Position numbers and translations under genes: made by a program. From NCBI RefSeq assembly GCF_026230105.1, contig NC_079482.1, positions 806,001 through 870,000 on the forward strand: a DNA stretch of 64,000 bases. Reading direction: 5' to 3'. The stretch comes from Diorhabda sublineata (taxonomy: Eukaryota > Arthropoda > Insecta > Coleoptera > Chrysomelidae). The notes under the pieces are model-generated. The model saw only the letters and a list, made by a program, of their open reading frames with translations. It was not told where the DNA came from and did not search any database. Of the stretch, positions 47,881 through 60,850 are shown in pieces; within the stretch, counting starts at the first letter, position 1, and each line of letters opens with the position of its first letter.

Positions 47881-50800
47881 GTCAAAGATTATTTTTCAAG
47901 GTATCTGGGGAAAACAGGAAAAGGTTCTATTTATAAACGAAATTTACAGTTGTCAAACTTTATTTTTGTTCTCTATCTAGGGAATAATCAAAATAAAAAA
48001 CCTGAGTTGAGTTATTAGACGTATTCCTAGATTACGTTGTTGCCAAACCTGATGTTTACACACCCCTCGGGAAAATCAGTTTGTTTTGGATTATATGAAG
48101 TGTACATTGTTGTCAAACGTTATTTATTTCCTAAATTCTGAGAAAAATGTGAGACGAAACAAAAATTATGAATTTGGTTTATAAGAATGTTCGGAGAAAT
48201 AACACAGTTGTCAAATTTTGACGTGTCCTAGAAGATTATTTCTTTCTGATATATCAAAATTGCGCTGTTGTCAAGGATAATTTTTCAAGGCATCTGGGGA
48301 AAACAGAAAAAGGTTCTATTTATCAAAGAAATTTACAGTTGTCAAACTTTATTTTTGTTCTCTATCTAGGGAATAATCAAAATAAAAAACTTGAGTTGAG
48401 TTATTAGACGTATTCCCAGATTACGTTGTTGCCAAACCTGATGTTTACACACCCCTCGGGAAAATCAGTTTGTTATGGAATATATGAAGTGTACATTGTT
48501 GTCAAACGTTATTTATTTCCTAAATTCTGAGAAAAATGTGAGACGAACCAAAAATTATGAATTTGGTTTATAAGAATGTTCGGAGAAATAACACAGTTGT
48601 CAAATTTTGACGTGTCCTAGAAGATTATTTCTTTCTGAAATATCAAAATTGCGCTGTTGTCAAAGATTATTTTTCAAGGCATCTGGGGAAAACAGAAAAA
48701 GGTTCTATTTATCAAAGAAATTTACAGTTGTCAAACTTTATTTTTGTTCTCTATCTAGGGAATAATCAAAATAAAAAACCTGAGTTGAGTTATTAGACGT
48801 ATTCCTAGATTACGTTGTTGCCAAACCTGATGTTTACACACCCCTCGGGAAAATCAGTTTGTTTTGGATTATATGAAGTGTACATTGTTGTCAAACGTTA
48901 TTTATTTCCTAAATTCTGAGAAAAATGTGAGACGAACCAAAAATTATGAATTTGGTTTATAAGAATGTTCGGAGAAATAACACAGTTGTCAAATTTTGAC
49001 GTATCCTAGAAGATTATTTCTTTCTGAAATATCAAAATTGCGCTGTTGTCAAGGATAATTTTTCAAGGCATCTGGGGAAAACAGAAAAAGGTTCTATTTA
49101 TCAAAGAAATTTACAGTTGTCAAACTTTATTTTTGTTCTCTATCTAGGGAATAATCAAAATAAAAAACCTGAGTTGAGTTATTAGACGTATTCCTAGATT
49201 ACGTTGTTGCCAAACCTGATGTTTACACACCCCTCGGGAAAATCAGTTTGTTTTGGATTATATGAAGTGTACATTGTTGTCAAACGTTATTTATTTCCTA
49301 AATTCTGAGAAAAATGTGAGACGAACCAAAAATTATGAATTTGGTTTATAAGAATGTTCGGAGAAATAACACAGTTGTCAAATTTTGACGTTTCCTAGAA
49401 GATTATTTCTTTCTGAAATATCAAAATTGCGCTGTTGTCAAGGATAATTTTTCAAGGCATCTGGGGAAAACAGAAAAAGGTTCTATTTATCAAAGAAATT
49501 TACAGTTGTCAAACTTTATTTTTGTTCTCTATCTAGGGAATAATCAAAATAAAAAACTTGTTGAGTTATTGGACGTATTCCCAGATTACGTTGTTGCCAA
49601 ACCTGATGTTTACACACCCCTCGGGAAAATCAGTTTGTTATGGAATATATGAAGTGTACATTGTTGTCAAACGTTATTTATTTCCTAAATTCTGAGAAAA
49701 ATGTGAGACGAAACAAAAATTATGAATTTGGTTTATAAGAATGTTCGGAGAAATAACACAGTTGTCAAATTTTGACGTGTCCTAGAAGATTATTTCTTTC
49801 TGATATATCAAAATTGCGCTGTTGTCAAGGATAATTTTTCAAGGCATCTGGGGAAAACAGAAAAAGGTTCTATTTATCAAAGAAATTTACAGTTGTCAAA
49901 CTTTATTTTTGTTCTCTATCTAGGGAATAATCAAAATAAAAAACTTGAGTTGAGTTATTAGACGTATTCCCAGATTACGTTGTTGCCAAACCTGATGTTT
50001 ACACACCCCTCGGGAAAATCAGTTTGTTATGGAATATATGAAGTGTACATTGTTGTCAAACGTTATTTATTTCCTAAATTCTGAGAAAAATGTGAGACGA
50101 ACCAAAAATTATGAATTTGGTTTATAAGAATGTTCGGAGAAATAACACAGTTGTCAAATTTTGACGTGTCCTAGAAGATTATTTCTTTCTGAAATATCAA
50201 AATTGCGCTGTTGTCAAAGATTATTTTTCAAGGCATCTGGGGAAAACAGAAAAAGGTTCTATTTATCAAAGAAATTTACAGTTGTCAAACTTTATTTTTG
50301 TTCTCTATCTAGGGAATAATCAAAATAAAAAACTTGTTGAGTTATTGGACGTATTCCCAGATTACGTTGTTGCCAAACCTGATGTTTACACACCCCTCGG
50401 GAAAATCAGTTTGTTATGGAATATATGAAGTGTACATTGTTGTCAAACGTTATTTATTTCCTAAATTCTGAGAAAAATGTGAGACGAAACAAAAATTATG
50501 AATTTGGTTTATAAGAATGTTCGGAGAAATAACACAGTTGTCAAATTTTGACGTGTCCTAGAAGATTATTTCTTTCTGATATATCAAAATTGCGCTGTTG
50601 TCAAGGATAATTTTTCAAGGCATCTGGGGAAAACAGAAAAAGGTTCTATTTATCAAAGAAATTTACAGTTGTCAAACTTTATTTTTGTTCTCTATCTAGG
50701 GAATAATCAAAATAAAAAACTTGAGTTGAGTTATTAGACGTATTCCCAGATTACGTTGTTGCCAAACCTGATGTTTACACACCCCTCGGGAAAATCAGTT

Positions 50801-53215
50801 TGTTATGGAATATATGAAGTGTACATTGTTGTCAAACGTTATTTATTTCCTAAATTCTGAGAAAAATGTGAGACGAACCAAAAATTATGAATTTGGTTTA
50901 TAAGAATGTTCGGAGAAATAACACAGTTGTCAAATTTTGACGTGTCCTAGAAGATTATTTCTTTCTGAAATATCAAAATTGCGCTGTTGTCAAAGATTAT
51001 TTTTCAAGGCATCTGGGGAAAACAGAAAAAGGTTCTATTTATCAAAGAAATTTACAGTTGTCAAACTTTATTTTTGTTCTCTATCTAGGGAATAATCAAA
51101 ATAAAAAACCTGAGTTGAGTTATTAGACGTATTCCTAGATTACGTTGTTGCCAAACCTGATGTTTACACACCCCTCGGGAAAATCAGTTTGTTTTGGATT
51201 ATATGAAGTGTACATTGTTGTCAAACGTTATTTATTTCCTAAATTCTGAGAAAAATGTGAGACGAACCAAAAATTATGAATTTGGTTTATAAGAATGTTC
51301 GGAGAAATAACACAGTTGTCAAATTTTGACGTGTCCTAGAAGATTATTTCTTTCTGAAATATCAAAATTGCGCTGTTGTCAAAGATTATTTTTCAAGGCA
51401 TCTGGGGAAAACAGAAAAAGGTTCTATTTATCAAAGAAATTTACAGTTGTCAAACTTTATTTTTGTTCTCTATCTAGGGAATAATCAAAATAAAAAACTT
51501 GTTGAGTTATTGGACGTATTCCCAGATTACGTTGTTGCCAAACCTGATGTTTACACACCCCTCGGGGAAATCAGTTTGTTATGGAATATATGAAGTGTAC
51601 ATTGTTGTCAAACGTTATTTATTTCCTAAATTCTGAGAAAAATGTGAGACGAAACAAAAATTATGAATTTGGTTTATAAGAATGTTCGGAGAAATAACAC
51701 AGTTGTCAAATTTTGACGTGTCCTAGAAGATTATTTCTTTCTGAAATATCAAAATTTCGCTGTTGTCAAGGATAATTTTTCAAGGCATCTGGGGAAAACA
51801 GAAAAAGGTTCTATTTATCAAAGAAATTTACAGTTGTCAAACTTTATTTTTGTTCTCTATCTAGGGAATAATCAAAATAAAAAACTTGTTGAGTTATTGG
51901 ACGTATTCCCAGATTACGTTGTTGCCAAACCTGATGTTTACACACCCCTCAGGAAAATCAGTTTGTTATGGAATATATGAAGTGTACATTGTTGTCAAAC
52001 GTTATTTATTTCCTAAATTCTGAGAAAAATGTGAGACGAACCAAAAATTATGAATTTGGTTTATAAGAATGTTCGGAGAAATAACACAGTTGTCAAATTT
52101 TGACGTGTCCTAGAAGATTATTTCTTTCTGAAATATCAAAATTGCGCTGTTGTCAAAGATTATTTTTCAAGGCATCTGGGGAAAACAGAAAAAGGTTCTA
52201 TTTATCAAAGAAATTTACAGTTGTCAAACTTTATTTTTGTTCTCTATCTAGGGAATAATCAAAATAAAAAACCTGAGTTGAGTTATTAGACGTATTCCTA
52301 GATTACGTTGTTGCCAAACCTGATGTTTACACACCCCTCGGGAAAATCAGTTTGTTTTGGATTATATGAAGTGTACATTGTTGTCAAACGTTATTTATTT
52401 CCTAAATTCTGAGAAAAATGTGAGACGAACCAAAAATTATGAATTTGGTTTATAAGAATGTTCGGAGAAATAACACAGTTGTCAAATTTTGACGTGTCCT
52501 AGAAGATTATTTCTTTCTGAAATATCAAAATTGCGCTGTTGTCAAAGATTATTTTTCAAGGCATCTGGGGAAAACAGAAAAAGGTTCTATTTATCAAAGA
52601 AATTTACAGTTGTCAAACTTTATTTTTGTTCTCTATCTAGGGAATAATCAAAATAAAAAACTTGTTGAGTTATTGGACGTATTCCCAGATTACGTTGTTG
52701 CCAAACCTGATGTTTACACACCCCTCGGGGAAATCAGTTTGTTATGGAATATATGAAGTGTACATTGTTGTCAAACGTTATTTATTTCCTAAATTCTGAG
52801 AAAAATGTGAGACGAAACAAAAATTATGAATTTGGTTTATAAGAATGTTCGGAGAAATAACACAGTTGTCAAATTTTGACGTGTCCTAGAAGATTATTTC
52901 TTTCTGAAATATCAAAATTTCGCTGTTGTCAAGGATAATTTTTCAAGGCATCTGGGGAAAACAGAAAAAGGTTCTATTTATCAAAGAAATTTACAGTTGT
53001 CAAACTTTATTTTTGTTCTCTATCTAGGGAATAATCAAAATAAAAAACTTGTTGAGTTATTGGACGTATTCCCAGATTACGTTGTTGCCAAACCTGATGT
53101 TTACACACCCCTCAGGAAAATCAGTTTGTTATGGAATATATGAAGTGTACATTGTTGTCAAACGTTATTTATTTCCTAAATTCTGAGGAAAATGTGACAC
53201 GAAACAAAAAATTAT
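47881..53215. repeat. Satellite, 389 bp unit (five sub-motifs of about 78 bp), about 13-14 copies
   Basis: GATGTTTACACACCCCTCGG recurs at 48051, 48440, 48829, 49218 and 49605, 387-389 bp apart. Inside each unit five related words follow at roughly equal spacing: GCTGTTGTCAAAGAT, ACAGTTGTCAAACTT, ACGTTGTTGCCAAACC, CATTGTTGTCAAACG and CACAGTTGTCAAATT. Copies are nearly identical. Rare variants CTCGGGGAAATCAG (about 51560, 52725) and AAATTTCGCTGTTG (about 51754, 52915) show a recent three-unit duplication of about 1.16 kb. No coding frame. Confidence 0.95.
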
Positions 53216-53980
53216 GGCTTAGGTGTTGTAAAACATAGTTTTTTGATATTGCTCTGTTGTCAAATATTATTATTTTTCACGTATCTAGGGAAAAATCAAG
53301 ATATTGAAATTGCTACGTTGTTTAATATAATTTATATTCTGAATTTGAAAAACGTCGCATAAATTTAGATTTTCTAAGCTTATAGATAGATTGCGTTGTT
53401 GCCAAATGTGTGGGGTTACTTCTAATCGCTATCTCTAACATATTATTCCGTATTAGTTTAATAACTTCTCAAATGATTATCGAAATGAATATATTTACAC
53501 TGTTTCATCTTTAATTTATAATTATCGTTTGTTTTACTATATTTTATCAACAAAAAATTTATTAAAATTATTCTTTTGACAATGTTTAAGGTGCGTAAAA
53601 CTCATATTTGAACCTAGCGAAGTGTAGACACACACATAATTTGAAAATCTCATGTTAGTTTTTAATTACGCCAAACAAATTACAGATTTAGTTCGCCTTT
53701 GAAGTTTTATATGAGTACCGGTGCTTTATTTCTTTCATTACTTCTAAAAAGACTCAGGTGTACATGATATAAATACGAGAAAGCCTACAACTCACTTCTA
53801 CCTTATAATTATTCTAATTGCGAGCAAATGTTTTCGTATTCCCATTCGAAATAGTGAATTTAGAATCAGTACGTATCTAATTTATACAATTTATTCCCGT
53901 TCAAATACAGTAGCGTTTCTATTTTCGAAATTCGTTCCAATACTTGCAATTATCATTCGTATAAACTATTTGCGTTTTGA

Positions 53981-54034
53981 GATATGGCAACGCTGATGTA
54001 AATATGACATTGACATTGACATTGACATTGACAT
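53981..54034. repeat. GGCAACGCTGATGTAA plus (GACATT)n
   Basis: GATATGGCAACGCTGATGTA is followed by about five GACATT units. The combination matches the one at 33208-33305, suggesting a small dispersed element carrying a microsatellite. Confidence 0.65.
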
Positions 54035-54640
54035 CTAAATATATAAATCATTTTTACCGACGGTTTTACCAACTTACTTTTATTGTTTTTAAACAATAGG
54101 GTTAAGAATTATTTCTACAGCCCTCGTATACTATATTTTGATGATACCTATTATTAATATGTCTTTAAATTTGAGAAAAATTGTTTCTTTATGTTATGAA
54201 ATCGGTACGCGATGATATTTGGTTGTGTACAAACTTTTTCTTTTAACTGAACAGTTTGTCAATATGGCAACCCTGTTTTCTCTATCCAATTAAGTGCGAG
54301 ATGCCATTTTTTTTAGTTAACTCACCATGGGTTATAGTGTAGTGACTATAAATCAGAAACAAAACGGACGAAAACATGTTTTTCCACTTCTTCGGTAGTA
54401 GAAGTCCTATTAAACTAGATTGATTCCATTTATTTACCAAAAAATCATTCAAATAATTTTTAAATTTCAATAAAAGTTGATTGTCATACAACAGACGATT
54501 CTAACTTGAATTATTCTCAATGTCAAATGGGTGTCCATACGAACTGTTTGTTTTAATTTAATTATTTGCAGTTTACTCTATGAAAAAATGGTTTTTACAT
54601 TATTTTTCTCTTAAAAATATGATGTAATATTTAACTACTA

Positions 54641-54714
54641 AACCTAACCTAACTTAACACAACCTAACCTAAACATAACATAACCTAACCTAACCTAACC
54701 TAACCTAACCTAAG
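54641..54714. repeat. Interstitial (CCTAA)n telomere-type repeat
   Basis: Degenerate AACCTAACCTAACTTAACAC leads into about six perfect CCTAA units. CCTAA/TTAGG is the arthropod telomere repeat; the short, internal, degenerate copy here is interstitial, not a chromosome end. Confidence 0.85.
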
Positions 54715-55694
54715 TTTTTTCATAAAATACATTTTATTACATGATTATTTAAAAAAGGGTAGGAGGGGGAGAGGGTGTTAGTTAAAACTTCAAACCAACT
54801 TCTTACATCGTCTTATTTTATCCCTTTTTATTTCTTTAATTAATTAATTTAACTATTACAATCGCTGAAAAATCATTACAATTGTTTGATCCTTTGAACC
54901 CAAAAAAGTACCTTAAGGGATGATTTCCGCGCCCTATATTATATATATTCTTGATCAGCGTAATTTTATTTATAACATACTAAAATTTTAACGAAATCGA
55001 AGGGTTTTAACCCAATTTAAATAATTACCAAAATTTACCATTTGTTATAAACAAAAAACGAATAGACAAAAAGGGAGTTTTCGTTTTTTAGCTATATTTC
55101 GAAAAATATGAAAGATAGATGGAATTTAAAAAAAGATGTTGAAAGAGGAGGAAATTTTAGTTAAAAAAAGTCCCGACTTCCGGAGTCGTAGCTCTAATAT
55201 TTATAATTTTAATTTAACGTTGAAAATTGTAGTCGTCGTCGTCGAAGCATGCAAAAGAAAATAATTTTTTTATAACATTTAATGTTAATTTAGAGATCTG
55301 AATAAATTATAGTGTCATCTAGACACTTGAAGGAATGCGAAAAAATTATTAATTCGATTTTTGTTCGAGTTATTTAATTGTTAAATAATTAATTTTTCGT
55401 AAACTTGAGTTTTTCATAAAATCTCCTGTAAACATTTAAAAAATAGGTCAATAAATTTTTTTTCTTTTGTAATTTCTTTTTATATAAATATTGAACAAGA
55501 TTCCGTTGTAAAAGTTTTTTCATTTGTTCATAATAATTTTTTAAATTCATCAAAAATGGAAAAATCCACCTAATATTATAAAAAAATTTATTTTCTTAAT
55601 TTTTGTTGTTTTTATAAAGGTTTTTCCAATAAGAGGTGTTATTTTGAATAGCCCGCTATTTCCGTAAATGTCACTTTTGAAACTGTCATTTTTT

Positions 55695-56500
55695 GACATT
55701 TGACAAATAGAAATTACGCCATTAATGAAAATGCGTTCAACAACGCATTGAAATTATTAAAATTCGCTATAAAAATGGTGAAAGTTTGGCAGAGACGGTT
55801 CGTAAAACTAAAACGTTTTTGGGTCGACGTGAAGCACCTTCCAACCAACTTTTTAGAGAAACTTTATGTTTATACTTTTGTTCACACACACACTACGTAA
55901 AAAAACATAGAAATCGATTTTTTCGTACAAAAAAAACCATCATTTCGTGAGTTATATGACAAATGACACCTTCTGATTTGTTATTTTCAATTTTTGTTCA
56001 CAAAAAGTTAGTTATCATGTTGTGGCAGAAACCATCCTTCACTTGAACGACCTCATTTTCAATTGTGATTCTTCTAGTACATAAAAAATCATTTTATGTA
56101 TGCGTCAGTAATCTTTGGACATATCGAGGACATTTGAAAAAGTCAGCACTTGAAATGATCGCTGGTAAGCGTCTAAATTCAGATGATTATCATGGCTTGT
56201 TGCTTTGTGCTGATGAGACGAATTACTATGAAAATAGATGATACCAGAAACGTATTTATTTCATGTAGGATGAAGTTTCACCGCACTAATCTATGTGTGC
56301 TTTTTCAGGAGGACCACTCATCACTTTGAAACTCTTCGTGGACACCTTGACACGTTTAGAAACGTTGTAGTAGACAAATTGATCAAGATAGGATTATTGC
56401 TAATTTCTTCAATGGACTTTTTATTTAAATTAGAAAGTCGTAGTTTCGTTTCGTATACAAACAACTATGCGGGTCAAAATACTACTACGTATACCTCAAT
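55695..56500 (+). pseudogene. Degenerate mariner-like transposase
   Basis: Near 55715-55850, with one frame change, the plus strand reads ENAFNNALKLLKFAIK then NGESLAETVRKTKTFLGRRE, like the N-terminal helix-turn-helix of insect mariner-like transposases (IxxYYENxxSxAxTxRxxRxxFGRRxxP). Further on, RIYFMQDEVSPH near 56245-56285 fits the second catalytic Asp motif (QDGAPPH). Most of the middle is unrecognisable, with many stops. Weaker than the other mariner calls. Confidence 0.5.
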
Positions 56501-56866
56501 TATGTGATCCAATTACCTGAGAGGTAAACAAAATATTGCAGATGTATCATGATGGATTCGGCGATGTTAATTGATTCCAACATTGATATTTGATATTTCA
56601 ATTGCAATTATTTATGCAGGAAATGATTCATTGGCTACGGAATGTTTTATTATCATTTTAACTTGGCCAGGTGATGCTTTAAAGCTCTGAGCCCTTGCTG
56701 ATGATAGTGGTAGACTTTTTTGAGGTTAGAAAGTCACGAAAAAGTCAGGTGGTGGTCAGATCAGGTGCAATTCGTCATTTTGTCGTTGTATTGATAGAAA
56801 AACGCTTTCTTTATCTTCAAATGCGGTTTATTCAAACTAAAATCAAACAGAAAATGGACGCTAATA

Positions 56867-57164
56867 CGAGGGTTGTCTATAAAATAAAATTCCCAACGCT
56901 AGGAACGTTTTGAAGCTAGATTTGGCAAAACTGACGTGTAGTTTGGCTTTTTTTCTACCATTTTCTGTCCCAGCCAACTGTCTATAACGTAAAATTTTGT
57001 TTTAGTAGCCTAAAAACATCGAGTTTCCATTTGATTCACACTTCAAGTGCAAATTACACTTTTTTAGTGTGCAAAAAACGATTTTCCGATAGACATTCAT
57101 CCCCAATTTCGTACTGTATCTAAAACTTTTTAGATCGAAGTCAAAACGTTTTTGAACAGTCCTC
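56867..57164. mobile_element. Mariner-type MITE at the left edge of the 495 bp array
   Basis: Left end CGAGGGTTGTCTATAAAA and right end (inverted) CGAGGACTGTTCAAAAACG, both directly next to TA. CGAGG.xTGTTCAAAAA is a common mariner inverted-repeat form. About 298 bp, non-coding. The right end recurs in all units of the following array; the left end occurs only here. Confidence 0.6.
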
Positions 57165-60100
57165 GTAAATATGAAATCTGTGAAAATCATTTGCGCTTAA
57201 TAATTTATACTAAATGATGATTTAAATTCTGTTGAAAACCAAAAAATACTTTTTCATTTTAATGTTTAACGTTTCCTTTGTTTAACAGACGAATCATTGT
57301 TTTGTCGAGTACAAAACTTCTTCTTTTTTACATCGAACTTAATTTGGTAGACATGTTTAATGTCTCCGAGATAATAAATTCGATTGGTGGACGCTAGGAA
57401 CGTTTTAAACCTAGATTTGGCAAAACTGACGTGTAGTTTGGCTTTTTTTCTACCATTTTCTGTCCCAGCCAACTGTCTATAACGTAAAATTTTGTTTTAG
57501 TAGCCTAAAAACATCGAGTTTCCATTTGATTCACACTTCAAGTGCAAATTACACTTTTTTAGTGTGCAAAAAACGATTTTCCGATAGACATTCATCCCCA
57601 ATTTCGTACTGTATCTAAAACTTTTTAGATCGAAGTCAAAACGTTTTTGAACAGTCCTCGTAAATATGAAATCTGTGAAAATCATTTGCGCTTAATAATT
57701 TATACTAAATGATGATTTAAATTCTGTTGAAAACCAAAAAATACTTTTTCATTTTAATGTTTAACGTTTCTTTTGTTTAACAGACGAATCATTGTTTTGT
57801 CGAGTACAAAACTTCTTCTTTTTTACATCGAACTTAATTTGGTAGACATGTTTAATGTCTCCGAGATAATAAATTCGATTGGTGGACGCTAGGAACGTTT
57901 TTAACTTAGATTTGGCAAAACTGACGTGTAGTTTGGCTTTTTTTCTACCATTTTCTGTCCCAGCCAACTGTCTATAACGTAAAATTTTGTTTTAGTAGCC
58001 TAAAAACATCGAGTTTCCATTTGATTCACACTTCAAGTGCAAATTACACTTTTTTAGTGTGCAAAAAACGATTTTCCGATAGACATTCATCCCCAATTTC
58101 GTACTGTATCTAAAACTTTTTAGATCGAAGTCAAAACGTTTTTGAACAGTCCTCGTAAATATGAAATCTGTGAAAATCATTTGCGCTTAATAATTTATAC
58201 TAAATGATGATTTAAATTCTGTTGAAAACCAAAAAATACTTTTTCATTTTAATGTTTAACGTTTCCTTTGTTTAACAGACGAATCATTGTTTTGTCGAGT
58301 ACAAAACTTCTTCTTTTTTACATCGAACTTAATTTGGTAGACATGTTTAATGTCTCCGAGATAATAAATTCGATTGGTGGACGCTAGGAACGTTTTTAAC
58401 TTAGATTTGGCAAAACTGACGTGTAGTTTGGCTTTTTTTCTACCATTTTCTGTCCCAGCCAACTGTCTATAACGTAAAATTTTGTTTTAGTAGCCTAAAA
58501 ACATCGAGTTTCCATTTGATTCACACTTCAAGTGCAAATTACACTTTTTTAGTGTGCAAAAAACGATTTTCCGATAGACATTCATCCCCAATTTCGTACT
58601 GTATCTAAAACTTTTTAGATCGAAGTCAAAACGTTTTTGAACAGTCCTCGTAAATATGAAATCTGTGAAAATCATTTGCGCTTAATAATTTATACTAAAT
58701 GATGATTTAAATTCTGTTGAAAACCAAAAAATACTTTTTCATTTTAATGTTTAACGTTTCTTTTGTTTAACAGACGAATCATTGTTTTGTCGAGTACAAA
58801 ACTTCTTCTTTTTTACATCGAACTTAATTTGGTAGACATGTTTAATGTCTCCGAGATAATAAATTCGATTGGTGGACGCTAGGAACGTTTTTAACTTAGA
58901 TTTGGCAAAACTGACGTGTAGTTTGGCTTTTTTTCTACCATTTTCTGTCCCAGCCAACTGTCTATAACGTAAAATTTTGTTTTAGTAGCCTAAAAACATC
59001 GAGTTTCCATTTGATTCACACTTCAAGTGCAAATTACACTTTTTTAGTGTGCAAAAAACGATTTTCCGATAGACATTCATCCCCAATTTCGTACTGTATC
59101 TAAAACTTTTTAGATCGAAGTCAAAACGTTTTTGAACAGTCCTCGTAAATATGAAATCTGTGAAAATCATTTGCGCTTAATAATTTATACTAAATGATGA
59201 TTTAAATTCTGTTGAAAACCAAAAAATACTTTTTCATTTTAATGTTTAACGTTTCCTTTGTTTAATAGACGAATCATTGTTTTGTCGAGTACAAAACTTC
59301 TTCTTTTTTACATCGAACTTAATTTGGTAGACATGTTTAATGTCTCCGAGATAATAAATTCGATTGGTGGACGCTAGGAACGTTTTAAACCTAGATTTGG
59401 CAAAACTGACGTGTAGTTTGGCTTTTTTTCTACCATTTTCTGTCCCAGCCAACTGTCTATAACGTAAAATTTTGTTTTAGTAGCCTAAAAACATCGAGTT
59501 TCCATTTGATTCACACTTCAAGTGCAAATTACACTTTTTTAGTGTGCAAAAAACGATTTTCCGATAGACATTCATCCCCAATTTCGTACTGTATCTAAAA
59601 CTTTTTAGATCGAAGTCAAAACGTTTTTGAACAGTCCTCGTAAATATCAAATCTGGGAAAATCATTTGCGCTTAATAATTTATACTAAATGATGATTTAA
59701 ATTCTGTTGAAAACCAAAAAATACTTTTTCATTTTAATGTTTAACGTTTCTTTTGTTTAACAGACGAATCATTGTTTTGTCGAGTACAAAACTTCTTCTT
59801 TTTTACATCGAACTTAATTTGGTAGACATGTTTAATGTCTCCGAGATAATAAATTCGATTGGTGGACGCTAGGAACGTTTTAAACCTAGATTTGGCAAAA
59901 CTGACGTGTAGTTTGGCTTTTTTTCTACCATTTTCTGTCCCAGCCAACTGTCTATAACGTAAAATTTTGTTTTAGTAGCCTAAAAACATCGAGTTTCCAT
60001 TTGATTCACACTTCAAGTGCAAATTACACTTTTTTAGTGTGCAAAAAACGATTTTCCGATAGACATTCATCCCCAATTTCGTACTGTATCTAAAACTTTT

Positions 60101-60850
60101 TAGATCGAAGTCAAAACGTTTTTGAACAGTCCTCGTAAATATGAAATCTGTGAAAATCATTTGCGCTTAATAATTTATACTAAATGATGATTTAAATTCT
60201 GTTGAAAACCAAAAAATACTTTTTCATTTTAATGTTTAACGTTTTCTTCGTTTAACAGACGAATCATTGTTTTGTCGAGTACAAAACTTCTTCTTTTTTA
60301 CATCGAACTTAATTTGGTAGACATGTTTAATGTCTCCGAGATAATAAATTCGATTGGTGGACGCTAGGAACGTTTTAAACCTAGATTTGGCAAAACTGAC
60401 GTGTAGTTTGGCTTTTTTTCTACCATTTTCTGTCCCAGCCAACTGTCTATAACGTAAAATTTTGTTTTAGTAGCCTAAAAACATCGAGTTTCCATTTGAT
60501 TCACACTTCAAGTGCAAATTACACTTTTTTAGTGTGCAAAAAACGATTTTCCGATAGACATTCATCCCCAATTTCGTACTGTATCTAAAACTTTTTAGAT
60601 CGAAGTCAAAACGTTTTTGAACAGTCCTCGTAAATATGAAATCTGTGAAAATCATTTGCGCTTAATAATTTATACTAAATGATGATTTAAATTCTGTTGA
60701 AAACCAAAAAATCCTTTTTCATTTTAATGTTTAACGTTTCCTTTGTTTAATAGACGAATCATTGTTTTGTCGAGTACAAAACTTCTTCTTTTTTACATCG
60801 AACTTAATTTGGTAGACATGTTTAATGTCTCCGAGATAATAAATTTGATT
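56896..60850. repeat. Tandem array, 495 bp unit, 8 copies
   Basis: Exactly 495 bp periodicity; copies differ at a handful of bases. Each has ACGCTAGGAACGTTTT, TTGGCAAAACTGACGTG, CTTCAAGTGCAAATTACA, the mariner-type end AACAGTCCTCGTAA and GTCTCCGAGATAATAAATT. TTTCCTTTG and TTTCTTTTG alternate in the first six copies, so a 990 bp dimer was the last unit amplified. The minus strand has open frames of 62 and 68 codons in every unit (MIFTDFIFTRTVQKRF, MAGTENGRKKAKLHVSF); these resemble no known protein and are probably chance frames copied with the unit. Confidence 0.95.

Larger units (their letters stand above)
53421..55690. other. AT-rich DNA without recognised gene
   Basis: No coding similarity on either strand; the minus-strand opening at 54282-54491 encodes nothing recognisable. 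Contains the GGCAAC/GACATT element and the CCTAA block listed separately, plus GGCAACCCTG at 54266. Confidence 0.5.

Noticed and set aside
54641..54714. Chromosome end (telomere)
   Set aside because: Only about 70 bp, degenerate at one side, and flanked by other sequence on both sides; interstitial.
57002..60655. Family of 62- and 68-codon genes repeated eight times on the minus strand
   Set aside because: They repeat only because the 495 bp DNA unit repeats. The few base changes are spread over coding and non-coding parts alike, no protein family is recognised, and there is no promoter or splice context.
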